From contig CANKXJ010000003.1 of the NCBI GenBank assembly GCA_947487595.1, forward strand, positions 1 to 37,405: a stretch of DNA of 37,405 bases, in the 5' to 3' direction. Both the position numbers and the translations under genes were made by a program. Position 1 is the stretch's first letter; each line of letters opens with the position of its first letter. Shown one piece after another: positions 8,435-16,268 of this stretch. The DNA comes from Actinomycetota bacterium (GTDB taxonomy: Bacteria; Actinomycetota; Actinomycetes; Nanopelagicales; Nanopelagicaceae). A model generated the notes under the pieces. That model did no database searches, was not told where the DNA came from, and saw only the letters and a list, made by a program, of their open reading frames with translations.

Positions 8435-10363
8435 TTATGAGGAGCGACGGGCGCCGGCTTGCATAATCCGGTCGAAAATAACGCCTAGGAGCAAGATGGC
8501 GACACCGGCGATGAGGCCCTTGCCCTGAAGTTCTGGTTTAGAGTTACCAGCGATTACTAAGTAGCCGAGACCGCCCGCGCCAACGAAGCCACCAATAACA
8601 ACTACAGCCAAGACATAGATCAGACCTTGATTCGTCGCAAGCAAAATAGTTTTCTTTGCCGCAGGCAATTGGACCTTAATAATTATTTGGCGCGTTGTAG
8701 AGCCTGCAGCCGTTGCCGCCTCAACAAGGGAATGCGGAACTGCACGTATACCTTCACTGACAATCTTCACAACAACGGGAATGGCATAGACGATTCCCGT
8801 TGCAATAGCAGTAAAGCGAGTTGGACCAAATAAACCTAACATTGGAACTAAATACACAAATGCTGGAAGAGTTTGCCCGGCATCAAGAAATGGTCGCAAT
8901 ACTTTCTCTACTCTATCGCTACGACCAGTCCATATTCCAAGTGCAAGACCGATAATCATTGTGAGCAAACACCCAACAATTGTTTGGGTCAGAGTCAGCA
9001 TTGCTTCATACCAAAGACCAGATAACACAATGGCCATTGCTAGGACAAAAGCTAAAATCGCAATTCTTGTTCCACCAATAATGAGGGCAAGAGCCACAAT
9101 CATGCCAACTGTTACATACCAAGGAGATGCCGCAAGCTGAGTTTCTAGAGGATTTAGAATGGAGTAGGAAATCAAGTCTTTAAAGTCCTCGGTAAATATA
9201 GTGAGGTTTTCTAATATCCAAGCCGTAATATTATTTGTAATTTTTGTTACTTGCGGAGCAATGGTGGCTTCTTTTGGCCAAACTGCTGCCCACAACATTG
9301 TGCGAGAGATAAAGACAGATACAACTGCAAGAATTCCACCAACAATGAGTGTGATCCGCTTTGTCTTAATCTGCTTCTGCGTTAGTGGGATAAATGAGGT
9401 TTGGCGCTTAGCTGCAGCGCTAGTGCTGCGATCGAGCAAAATAGCAAGGAAAACCACGGCAAAGCCAGCCACAAAGCCCTGCCCAACATTTCGAATAATC
9501 AAGGCATCAATAACTGGCTTACCAAGCCCAGGTGCGCCAATGAGAGCGGCAATCACAACGAATGACACGGCAGCCATAACAGTTTGATTAATACCAAGAA
9601 CAATCATCTGCTTAGCCATTGGGATTTGAACTTTGGTTAGGGTCTGCTTTTGCGTGGAGCCCATTGACTCTGCAGCCTCTATTGGAGATTGATTTAAATT
9701 TCTAATCGCATGGCTCGTAATACGAATTGCGATTGGAATGGAATAAATCATCGTTGCAATTGTTGCTGAGGCCGCGCCAATCATAAAGACAAGTGCGATT
9801 GGTGCCATATAAACAAGGGTCGGCAAGATCTGGGCTAAATCTAGAAAAGGCGTGAATATCTTTAAGACCCGATCAGATAGACCTGCCCATATGCCTAGCG
9901 GAATTCCGATTGCTAGTGAAAGAAGTACGGCAGCCAAAGTCATTGCAATGGAGTCCATGGTGAACTGCCACATTCCCAGAGCGCCGCAAGCTAATAAAAG
10001 TGAGACCGATAGGAGCGCTGTTCGCCACTGACTTGTTGCATATACTGCAAAAGCAACAAGTCCGACTACACCTAACCAACCAATGATTGGAATAACTGAG
10101 TTTTGTGCTGGAACTGCGATGAGATTTCTTATCCCCTGAACAAAACCATCAATTGCCCCGCGAATAGGGTTAAAGAAATAGATGAAAGCAGGGCTCTCAG
10201 TTCGGTTACCGCGCAGATCTAGGGCTTTTTCACCAATGTAACTAGTAAATGCAGTGTTCTCATATGTTGCTATCTGCAATGTGTGTGTGCCATTGAGTAA
10301 ACGGCCCAACAAAATCCAGATTGTTACTGAGCCGAGTAAAAGATAGGACTTACGAACCTTCAT
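8435..10363 (-). CDS. Glycine betaine ABC transporter permease with two fused permease domains
   Basis: This 642-residue membrane protein contains two ProW-type permease domains in tandem. Each has its own cytoplasmic coupling loop: EAAESMGSTQKQ in the first half (near residue 230) and EAATAAGSTTRQ in the second (near residue 555), each followed by a similar K-V-Q-[IL]-P-x-A-K stretch. ProW/OpuAB is usually a single-domain ~280-350 residue protein acting as a dimer, so here one chain probably supplies the whole channel. Residues ~1-120 add an extra membrane segment and a polar extracellular stretch. The start overlaps the ATPase stop codon (TAATG), indicating translational coupling. It should pair with the upstream ATPase and downstream binding lipoprotein. 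Confidence 0.88.
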   Translation of the reverse strand: MKVRKSYLLLGSVTIWILLGRLLNGTHTLQIATYENTAFTSYIGEKALDLRGNRTESPAFIYFFNPIRGAIDGFVQGIRNLIAVPAQNSVIPIIGWLGVVGLVAFAVYATSQWRTALLSVSLLLACGALGMWQFTMDSIAMTLAAVLLSLAIGIPLGIWAGLSDRVLKIFTPFLDLAQILPTLVYMAPIALVFMIGAASATIATMIYSIPIAIRITSHAIRNLNQSPIEAAESMGSTQKQTLTKVQIPMAKQMIVLGINQTVMAAVSFVVIAALIGAPGLGKPVIDALIIRNVGQGFVAGFAVVFLAILLDRSTSAAAKRQTSFIPLTQKQIKTKRITLIVGGILAVVSVFISRTMLWAAVWPKEATIAPQVTKITNNITAWILENLTIFTEDFKDLISYSILNPLETQLAASPWYVTVGMIVALALIIGGTRIAILAFVLAMAIVLSGLWYEAMLTLTQTIVGCLLTMIIGLALGIWTGRSDRVEKVLRPFLDAGQTLPAFVYLVPMLGLFGPTRFTAIATGIVYAIPVVVKIVSEGIRAVPHSLVEAATAAGSTTRQIIIKVQLPAAKKTILLATNQGLIYVLAVVVIGGFVGAGGLGYLVIAGNSKPELQGKGLIAGVAILLLGVIFDRIMQAGARRSS

Positions 10364-11391
10364 TAAGCGCCACCAGAAATTAACCGCAAAACATCCTCGC
10401 TAGAGACAATTCCAAGGGCGGTGCCATTGTCATTGACCCGTACTGGTTTGTGGGACTGCAAAATAACTTGTGCAGCATCACGAATGATGGTGTTAGAAGC
10501 AAGCTCTGGTCCATCTGTGGCTTCACCTGGCTGGGCTTTTCTAGCTAAGTGCTTAAGGGTTAACACATGTGATTTAGCAATATCGCGCACGAAGTTAGCC
10601 ACGTATTCATCTGCCGGATTAGCTACTAGATCCTCTGGCGTTCCGATTTGGACGATTGCGCCATCTCGCATGATTGCAATGCGATCTCCCACTTTTACTG
10701 CCTCAGATAGATCATGTGTAATAAAGACCATCGTCTTGCCGAGCTCGTGATGCAGACGAATAACTTCTTGCTGCATATCTCGGCGAATTAGTGGGTCAAG
10801 GGCCGAGAAAGGTTCATCAAGGAAAAGAACTTGTGGGTCAACGGCCAATGCGCGCGCTAAACCAACACGCTGCTGCATTCCACCAGAGAGTTGTTCTGGG
10901 TATGCATGTGAATAGCCTTGCAAGCCAACGAGTTCAATAACTTCATTTGCACGCTTGTGCCGGTCAGCTTTATTAATACCATTAATTTCAAGAGAGTAAG
11001 CAATGTTGTTGATGACATTGCGGTGGGGCAATAAACCAAAGTGCTGAAAAACCATTGAGAATCGTGTCTTGCGTAGTTCGCGAAGGCGGGCATTATCAAC
11101 TTTTAAAATATCTTCGCCTTCAAATGTCATTGAACCTTGGGTCGGCTCAATCAATCGAGTCATGCAGCGAACAAGAGTTGATTTACCAGATCCTGAAAGA
11201 CCCATCACTACGAATACTTCACCTGGGGCGACATCGAATGAAACATCGCGGACCGCAATGGTGTTACCGGTCTGTGTGCGAAGCTCTGAACGAGACAGGT
11301 TTACTAATGGTGAGCCGACTACCTTGTCAGCGTTGGCGCCAAAAACTTTCCAGAGATTCTTTACAGAAATCATTGGTGCGCCAGAAGCCAT
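10363..11391 (-). CDS. Glycine betaine ABC transporter, ATP-binding subunit with CBS-like tail
   Basis: This 342-residue ATPase powers betaine uptake. Walker A is GLSGSGKST (64-72), the Q-loop is near MVFQHFG (113-119), the ABC signature is LSGGMQQ (168-174), and Walker B is VLFLDE (188-193), followed by the D-loop and H-loop (FITHDLSEA). The ~40-residue N-terminal extension before the core, and the C-terminal ~60 residues ending in a CBS-like segment (KPVRVNDNGTALGIVSSEDVLRLI), are typical of OpuAA/ProV, where CBS modules sense ionic strength. Only about one CBS repeat is present, fewer than in OpuA, so osmotic gating may be reduced. Its ATG directly follows the stop of the betaine aldehyde dehydrogenase gene, so both belong to one operon. 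Confidence 0.92.
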   Translation of the reverse strand: MASGAPMISVKNLWKVFGANADKVVGSPLVNLSRSELRTQTGNTIAVRDVSFDVAPGEVFVVMGLSGSGKSTLVRCMTRLIEPTQGSMTFEGEDILKVDNARLRELRKTRFSMVFQHFGLLPHRNVINNIAYSLEINGINKADRHKRANEVIELVGLQGYSHAYPEQLSGGMQQRVGLARALAVDPQVLFLDEPFSALDPLIRRDMQQEVIRLHHELGKTMVFITHDLSEAVKVGDRIAIMRDGAIVQIGTPEDLVANPADEYVANFVRDIAKSHVLTLKHLARKAQPGEATDGPELASNTIIRDAAQVILQSHKPVRVNDNGTALGIVSSEDVLRLISGGA

Positions 11392-12876
11392 TTATCCGTC
11401 TCCCCCATCTGAAAACCAACCAGATTTACTAGGAGCATTGTTAGTCCAAATGTGTTTGATTTCAAGGTATTCGCCCAAACCATGCTCACCTAATTCACGG
11501 CCAATGCCAGATTGCTTGTATCCGCCCCATTCAGCAGCTGGCTTATATGGCCCAAAGTCATTGACCCAGATTGTGCCATGGCGAAGTGCGCTAGCTACGC
11601 GAGCAGCTTTATCTGCATCCTTTGACCACAGACCACCTGAAAGACCAAATGGTGTGTCATTAGCAGTAGCAATTGCTTGAGCCTCAGTGTCAAAAACTTC
11701 CACCGTCATAACAGGACCAAAAGATTCATCTTGAACACAAAACATCTTTGTATCGCAGTTATCTAGAACTGTAGGCAGGTAATACCAACCATTGGCATGC
11801 TCACTCTTTTCACTGCGCTTTCCACCCACTAATAATGTGGCACCTTCAGCAACGCCTTTTTCAACATACTGAGTAACACCTTCTAGGTGCGACTTACTAA
11901 TAAGTGGTCCAGTCTCAGCGGTTAAATCCTCTGGTCCACCTAGACGAATCTGACCAGCTCTGCGCACAATCTCTTTAACCACGCGATCATGAATGGAGCG
12001 CTCAACAATTAAACGTGTTCCGGCAGAACAGACTTGGCCTGAGTGCAAAAAGGCTGCAGTTACTGCGTTATCAATTGCTGCATCTATATCTGCATCAGCA
12101 AAAATAATATGTGGATTCTTTCCACCTAGCTCTAACGCTAAGCGCTTAACCGTTGAAACCGCTGCCTTCATAATTGTTTGACCAGTCTTTAACCCACCAG
12201 TGAAAGAAACCATGTCCACGCGTGGATCATTAATTAAATGATTGCCAACAACAGAGCCTGGACCCAAAACTAGGTTTGCAACACCTTTAGGTGTGCCAGC
12301 CTCTTCTATGGCGTGCATCAGCGCAATGGCACTTTGCGGAGTTAATTCCGAAGGTTTAACAATGAAAGAACATCCAGCCACTAAGGCCGGTGCGACTTTC
12401 CAGGCAATTTGAAGTAGTGGGTAGTTCCAAGGACCAATCAGAGAACACACACCCAGAGGCTCATGAACGATGCGGCTATTAACATGGGAAATACCCACAT
12501 CTACAACGCGATCATGTTGCTTTAAACCTAGGGAGGCAAAGTGGCGGAAAGTAGCAATAACATCTGCAATGTCATATTCAGCTTCAATGATGCGCTTTCC
12601 TGTGTCATCACTTTCTTTTTTAGCGATTGCTTTTAAGTCACGCTCTAATAAATCTGCGATCTTGGCAACAAGGGCGCTGCGTTGTTCAAAGCTCCAGGAA
12701 GTAAAGATGCCTGAATCAAAAGAAGTACGGGCGGCAGTGATTGCATCTAGAACATCATCTTGTGTGGCCTGTGAAACGGTTGCAACAACGCTTTGATCAT
12801 GTGGGCTCTGCACATCGTGTGCCCCACCATCTGATGCTTGCTTCCAAGCACCATCGATATAGAGCGTTGCGACCAT
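11392..12876 (-). CDS. betB: Betaine aldehyde dehydrogenase
   Basis: This 494-residue NAD(P)-dependent aldehyde dehydrogenase has the family motifs in place: substrate/oxyanion Asn151 in GPWNYPLLQ, general base Glu249 in LELGGKNP, and catalytic Cys283 in SGQVCSAGTR. The length is normal. It should oxidise betaine aldehyde from the choline dehydrogenase to glycine betaine in the cytoplasm. It lies between the MttB-like methyltransferase gene (4 bases upstream) and the betaine ATPase gene (directly adjacent), which supports betaine aldehyde as substrate. The aldehyde dehydrogenase superfamily is broad and other aldehydes, including those from the nearby amine oxidase, cannot be excluded. Confidence 0.85.
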   Translation of the reverse strand: MVATLYIDGAWKQASDGGAHDVQSPHDQSVVATVSQATQDDVLDAITAARTSFDSGIFTSWSFEQRSALVAKIADLLERDLKAIAKKESDDTGKRIIEAEYDIADVIATFRHFASLGLKQHDRVVDVGISHVNSRIVHEPLGVCSLIGPWNYPLLQIAWKVAPALVAGCSFIVKPSELTPQSAIALMHAIEEAGTPKGVANLVLGPGSVVGNHLINDPRVDMVSFTGGLKTGQTIMKAAVSTVKRLALELGGKNPHIIFADADIDAAIDNAVTAAFLHSGQVCSAGTRLIVERSIHDRVVKEIVRRAGQIRLGGPEDLTAETGPLISKSHLEGVTQYVEKGVAEGATLLVGGKRSEKSEHANGWYYLPTVLDNCDTKMFCVQDESFGPVMTVEVFDTEAQAIATANDTPFGLSGGLWSKDADKAARVASALRHGTIWVNDFGPYKPAAEWGGYKQSGIGRELGEHGLGEYLEIKHIWTNNAPSKSGWFSDGGDG

Positions 12877-12880
12877 TTAC

Positions 12881-14320
12881 TTAATCTAGTTGGCTCTTGC
12901 GCTTTGCCACAAACTCATCGAGCTCTTGCTTCATACGTGGATCCATCTCTGGTTGCACATACTCTTCAAGTTTCTTCACATAAATCTCGGAGGCGCGTAT
13001 TTTCGTGTCCTTTGCGCCAAGTCGCATCCAGCGCTCATAGTTATCGCTATTTGTTAAAAATGGACGATAGAAACAGTCACGGAATCGCTCCATGGTGTGG
13101 GCTGCTCCTAGGAAGTGACCACCATGGCCTACTTCAACATGAGCATCAAAGGCTAGGGATTCAACGTTAAATTCAAGGGGAGTGAACTCAGTCATCAAAG
13201 ATTGAAGGATTTCGATGTCTACAACGAACTTCTCATAGCAAGAGACAAGTCCGCCTTCTAACCAGCCCGCTGTATGCATTACCCAGTTAGTTCCAGATAA
13301 AAACGTTGGCATCATCGTCATCATTGTTTGATAAGCAGATTGTGCGTCCACTGTTTGTGAAGAGTTCAAGCCGCCGCCCCCACGGAAAGGAAGATTAAAG
13401 CTACGTGCAATCTGGCCAGTACAAAGCAGGCCAATACCTGACTCAGGAGTACCGAACTGCGGTGAACCTGATTGCATATCAATGTTTGAAAGAAATGAAC
13501 CAAAGACAATGGGGCATCCTGGGTTGAGAGTTTGAGCAAGTGCAATACCGGTTAAGGCTTCAGCGATTTGCTGAGCCAATGTTGCTGGAATTGTTACCGG
13601 GCTCATTGCGCCCATAAGTAAGAATGGTGTGACTACAACTGGCTGACCTGCAAGAACATATTCACGCAAAGAATCCAGCATGCGATCATCCCAGCGAAGT
13701 GGAGAATTACAGTTGACCAGAGAAATAAGCGCCGGAGTATCTTCAATTGATTTACGACCACCGAAGATAATTTCAGAGATTGCAATAACATCTTTTGCAT
13801 TCTGCGCAGTTACAACGTTACCCATAAAGAACTTATCGGTCAGAGTTGCTGCTGCATATGCCATATCTAAGTGGCGTGAATCAAGTGATAAATCATTAGG
13901 CTCACAGACAACACCGCCAACGCTATCTAGGGCGTCATAGCTTTGAGCTAACTTGCAAAAATTCTCATAGTCCTTAAAAGTGGCATCGCGGCGAACATCA
14001 CCTTCGCGAACAAATGGTGGGCCATACACACCACCGAAGACCATTGAGTCTCCACCGATTTGAACATTGTTCTTTGGATTACGTGCTTGCAAGTTGAACT
14101 GGCTTGGAGACTTAGCAACTTGCTTCAAAATCCACTCAGGATCGAATTTAACGTTATCGCCTTCTACAGTTTGTCCGTTTTCGCGCAAGAGATCGATTGC
14201 CCAAGGGCTCATGAACTCGATACCGATTTCAGAGACGATGCGTTTCCAGCCAAGGGTCAGCGTTGCCATCGATTCTTCGCTCAAGATTTCATAGCGGGGC
14301 ATCTTGTTAATAAAGCTCAC
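12881..14320 (-). CDS. MttB-family corrinoid methyltransferase without pyrrolysine, probable glycine betaine methyltransferase
   Basis: This 479-residue protein belongs to the trimethylamine methyltransferase (MttB, COG5598) family, recognised from its overall pattern, including LVNCNSPLRWD (~201-211), RGGGGLNSSQ (313-322) and the C-terminal GGHFLGAAHTMERFR (400-414). True trimethylamine MttB enzymes contain in-frame amber codons read as pyrrolysine. Here the frame is uninterrupted, so it belongs with the non-pyrrolysine members, of which MtgB demethylates glycine betaine to dimethylglycine and methylates a corrinoid protein. The context (betaine import, choline oxidation, and the corrinoid protein on the divergent operon) supports betaine. 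It starts at GTG with GAGGAA six bases upstream and heads the operon through the ABC transporter. Carnitine or proline betaine remain possible substrates. Confidence 0.82.
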   Translation of the reverse strand: MSFINKMPRYEILSEESMATLTLGWKRIVSEIGIEFMSPWAIDLLRENGQTVEGDNVKFDPEWILKQVAKSPSQFNLQARNPKNNVQIGGDSMVFGGVYGPPFVREGDVRRDATFKDYENFCKLAQSYDALDSVGGVVCEPNDLSLDSRHLDMAYAAATLTDKFFMGNVVTAQNAKDVIAISEIIFGGRKSIEDTPALISLVNCNSPLRWDDRMLDSLREYVLAGQPVVVTPFLLMGAMSPVTIPATLAQQIAEALTGIALAQTLNPGCPIVFGSFLSNIDMQSGSPQFGTPESGIGLLCTGQIARSFNLPFRGGGGLNSSQTVDAQSAYQTMMTMMPTFLSGTNWVMHTAGWLEGGLVSCYEKFVVDIEILQSLMTEFTPLEFNVESLAFDAHVEVGHGGHFLGAAHTMERFRDCFYRPFLTNSDNYERWMRLGAKDTKIRASEIYVKKLEEYVQPEMDPRMKQELDEFVAKRKSQLD

Positions 14321-14345
14321 GGTTAATTCCTCACCTGTAGTAGTA

Positions 14346-14385
14346 GTTCGATATTAATAGCGTCGTGGCGCTATTGACCTCGAAC
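14346..14385. promoter_or_regulatory. 40-base two-part palindrome in the divergent control region
   Basis: Outer arms GTTCGA (14346-14351) and TCGAAC (14380-14385) and inner arms AATAGCG (14356-14362) and CGCTATT (14369-14375) share one centre at 14365.5. It could be an operator for a dimeric or tetrameric regulator. Alternatively it is an RNA hairpin at the 5' end of the MttB transcript, since it starts ~8 bases after that gene's candidate -10 box. Confidence 0.6.
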
Positions 14386-14402
14386 ACGCACGAGAATACT
14401 CT
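14374..14402 (+). promoter_or_regulatory. Candidate promoter of the iclR-corrinoid operon
   Basis: TTGACC (14374-14379) and TACTCT (14397-14402) are separated by 17 bases, the standard spacing. Transcription would start near 14409, immediately before the inverted repeats at 14411-14437. Confidence 0.5.
14393..14398 (-). promoter_or_regulatory. Candidate -10 box of the MttB-led operon
   Basis: Minus-strand TATTCT overlaps the plus-strand -10 box, so the divergent promoters would share DNA and could not both be occupied. The 5' leader of ~65 bases would contain the palindrome at 14346-14385. Confidence 0.35.
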
Positions 14403-14410
14403 TAAGTTAT

Positions 14411-14437
14411 GGAACTATGGTTCCATATGGTGGAACC
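14411..14437. promoter_or_regulatory. Nested inverted repeats, probable IclR operator
   Basis: GGAAC-n4-GTTCC (14411-14424) overlaps GGTTCC-n7-GGAACC (14419-14437), making three half-sites of the GGAAC/GTTCC type. The position between the candidate plus-strand promoter and the iclR ribosome-binding site (AAGGGGG, 14442-14448) fits repression by blocking. Assignment to the IclR protein is an inference from adjacency. Confidence 0.6.
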
Positions 14438-14454
14438 TTGTAAGGGGGTGTGAG

Positions 14455-15216
14455 ATGGCCGAACTTCATAGCGGCACGCAAGCAATTGATCGCGCATCTT
14501 CACTCTTGATTCACATTTTGGAATCAAACACTCCTCCACTTCTTACTGAACTTGCTCGCATTTATGGATTACCAAAGAGCACAACATCTCGAATCTTAAG
14601 TGCACTTGAGCGCCAAGGATTATTGCTGCGCGATCGCAACGGTGCCTATATCGCTGGTTCAGTTCTTACTCAGTTTGCTCGTGGACAAAACCATGACTCC
14701 ATTCTTGTGACGCGCATGCACTCAATTTTAGAGGTTCTAGCTAATAGAACAGGTGAAACCTCTAACTTGGCAGTTCCAGGCAATGGCGACCTCAAGTTAA
14801 TCGACCAAGTAGATGGTCAATACCTCTTATCTGCAACCAACTGGGTTGGAAAATCTGTTCCCTATCACGCATCAGCACTTGGCAAAGTTTTACTTGCATA
14901 CGCAGCCGTTACTATTCCAGCTGGACGCTTAGAAAAGCGCACAGCAAAGACCATTACCTCTCGCACCAAACTTCTAGAAGAGTTAGAGGTTGTGCGCAAA
15001 AAAGGTTACGCCCTGATCATTGATGAATTGGAAGAGGGTTTAGTAGCAGTAGCAGCACCTATCCGCGAGCACGATGGCCGCGTAGTTGGTGCAATTTCAG
15101 TTTCTGGTCCATCTACTCGATTGACTCAGAAAGATTTAATCAAGATTGGTGAGATGATCATTGATGAGATCGCAACACTTCAAGCAAACCACGATGGAAA
15201 GATAGGTGCGGCATGA
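14455..15216 (+). CDS. IclR-family transcriptional regulator
   Basis: This 253-residue protein has an N-terminal winged helix-turn-helix (residues ~10-70, including LARIYGLPKSTTSRILSALERQG) and an IclR effector-binding domain behind it (ending near GEMIIDEIATL). I choose ATG 14455 because AAGGGGG lies six bases upstream; an in-frame start at 14365 would place operator-like DNA inside the gene. Its stop overlaps the corrinoid-protein start (ATGA), so the regulator is the first gene of the operon it probably controls. The paired inverted repeats just upstream are the likely binding site, possibly controlling the divergent betaine operon as well. The ligand may be betaine or a product of it; this is an inference. 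Confidence 0.88.
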   Translation: MAELHSGTQAIDRASSLLIHILESNTPPLLTELARIYGLPKSTTSRILSALERQGLLLRDRNGAYIAGSVLTQFARGQNHDSILVTRMHSILEVLANRTGETSNLAVPGNGDLKLIDQVDGQYLLSATNWVGKSVPYHASALGKVLLAYAAVTIPAGRLEKRTAKTITSRTKLLEELEVVRKKGYALIIDELEEGLVAVAAPIREHDGRVVGAISVSGPSTRLTQKDLIKIGEMIIDEIATLQANHDGKIGAA

Positions 15217-15878
15217 CACATGACGAGATTATCAAAGCTCTCTTTGACGAAACCCTTGTCGGAAATGCTCCAGCAGTTCTCGAACTGACCAACCAAGGCA
15301 TTGCAGATGGAATGACGCCTGGCGCCATCCTCTTTGATGCCCTGATTCCAGCATTGGAAGAAGTTGGTGCACGTTTTGAGCGCGGAGATTTCTTCGTTCC
15401 AGAGATGCTTATTTCAGGAAAGGCGATGTCAGGAGCGCTCAATGTGTTGCGCCCATTGCTAGCTGAGACTGGTGCTGAAACCGTTGGAACATTCTTGATG
15501 GGCACAGTCAAGGGCGATGTGCACGATATCGGTAAGAACCTCGTCAATATCATGCTCGAAGGTGCCGGCTTTGAAGTTATTGATCTAGGTGTGCAGGTTC
15601 CACCAGAGAAATTCGTTGCCGCAATTATTGAGCACAAGCCAGACATTGTTGGTATGTCAGCGTTCTTAACAACAACAATGCCAATGTTTAAGGTCAACAT
15701 TCATGAAATTACTAAAGCTGGTCTACGCGACCAAGTAATCATCATGGTGGGTGGCGCACCTGTTACTCAGGAATATGCCGATGTTGTTGGAGCCGATGGC
15801 TTTGCAGCAGATGCATCTACTGCGGTGCGCATTGCTAAAGATCTCATTGCTAAAAAGCGCGCAACGGTTTCTGTATAA
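15213..15878 (+). CDS. Methyltransferase corrinoid protein (MtgC/MtbC type)
   Basis: This 221-residue protein has the two-domain layout of methyltransferase corrinoid proteins: a helical cap (residues ~1-85) and a Rossmann-type B12-binding domain (~90-215). The lower-ligand motif D-x-H-x-x-G is Asp102-Val-His104-Asp-Ile-Gly107 (GDVHDIGKN), supported by a downstream Ser-x-Leu-type segment (MSAFLTTTMP, 148-157) and GGAP (180-183). It carries the methyl group as methyl-Co(III) from the MttB-like enzyme to the methyl-THF transferase. The start overlaps the regulator stop by four bases. It is the only stand-alone corrinoid protein in the window, so it should serve both methyltransferases. Confidence 0.93.
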   Translation: MTHDEIIKALFDETLVGNAPAVLELTNQGIADGMTPGAILFDALIPALEEVGARFERGDFFVPEMLISGKAMSGALNVLRPLLAETGAETVGTFLMGTVKGDVHDIGKNLVNIMLEGAGFEVIDLGVQVPPEKFVAAIIEHKPDIVGMSAFLTTTMPMFKVNIHEITKAGLRDQVIIMVGGAPVTQEYADVVGADGFAADASTAVRIAKDLIAKKRATVSV

Positions 15879-15887
15879 GGTCCAAAT

Positions 15888-16268
15888 ATGTTAAAAAAAC
15901 TACTACCTTTTGTTGAGCATGTCTTAAAGAAACCCGTATGGGACTGTCGCATGTGCGGACAGTGCGTGCTGCACTCAACAGGTATGACCTGTCCAATGAC
16001 CTGTCCAAAGACTCTTCGCAACGGACCATGCGGTGGTGTTCGCGAAAATGGTAACTGTGAAGTTATTCCTGATATGCAATGTGTGTGGCTTAAGGCATAT
16101 GATCGAAAAGTCTATTTGCCTTTGCCAACTGTGTGGAAGGACCACTTCAACGAGCTACGTCCTCCAGTAGACATGCGCCTCCAAGGATCTTCATCGTGGA
16201 TTAATTTGGTTACAAAGCGCGATCAACAAACACCTGCTGGTTGGTCAACAACAGATGAGTCACACTAA
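15888..16268 (+). CDS. MetV-like cysteine-rich partner of methylene-THF reductase
   Basis: This 126-residue protein matches the small MetV-type subunit found beside MetF in acetogens (also annotated as a methylene-THF reductase C-terminal domain). Eight cysteines are concentrated at residues 20-65 (20, 23, 26, 35, 39, 48, 57, 65), including C-x2-C-x2-C and GPCGG motifs, enough for iron-sulfur clusters or a mixed metal site. It is probably cytoplasmic and bound to the next gene's product; the genes overlap at TAATG. In acetogens MetV-MetF reduces methylene-THF. Here the cluster suggests the reverse, oxidation of methyl-THF, with the Fe-S protein handling electrons. The direction is an inference. 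Confidence 0.8.
   Translation: MLKKLLPFVEHVLKKPVWDCRMCGQCVLHSTGMTCPMTCPKTLRNGPCGGVRENGNCEVIPDMQCVWLKAYDRKVYLPLPTVWKDHFNELRPPVDMRLQGSSSWINLVTKRDQQTPAGWSTTDESH

Noticed and set aside
12881..14320. Possible pyrrolysine in the MttB-family gene
   Set aside because: The frame is full length without an internal amber codon, and no pyl genes are in the window.
14321..14454. Cobalamin riboswitch before the corrinoid genes
   Set aside because: The region is too short and lacks a recognisable B12 box; the repeats look like protein operators or a simple hairpin.
15158..15700. A 180-codon minus-strand frame opposite the corrinoid protein
   Set aside because: It is antisense to a conserved gene and has a low-complexity Ser/Pro/Arg composition typical of a shadow frame.
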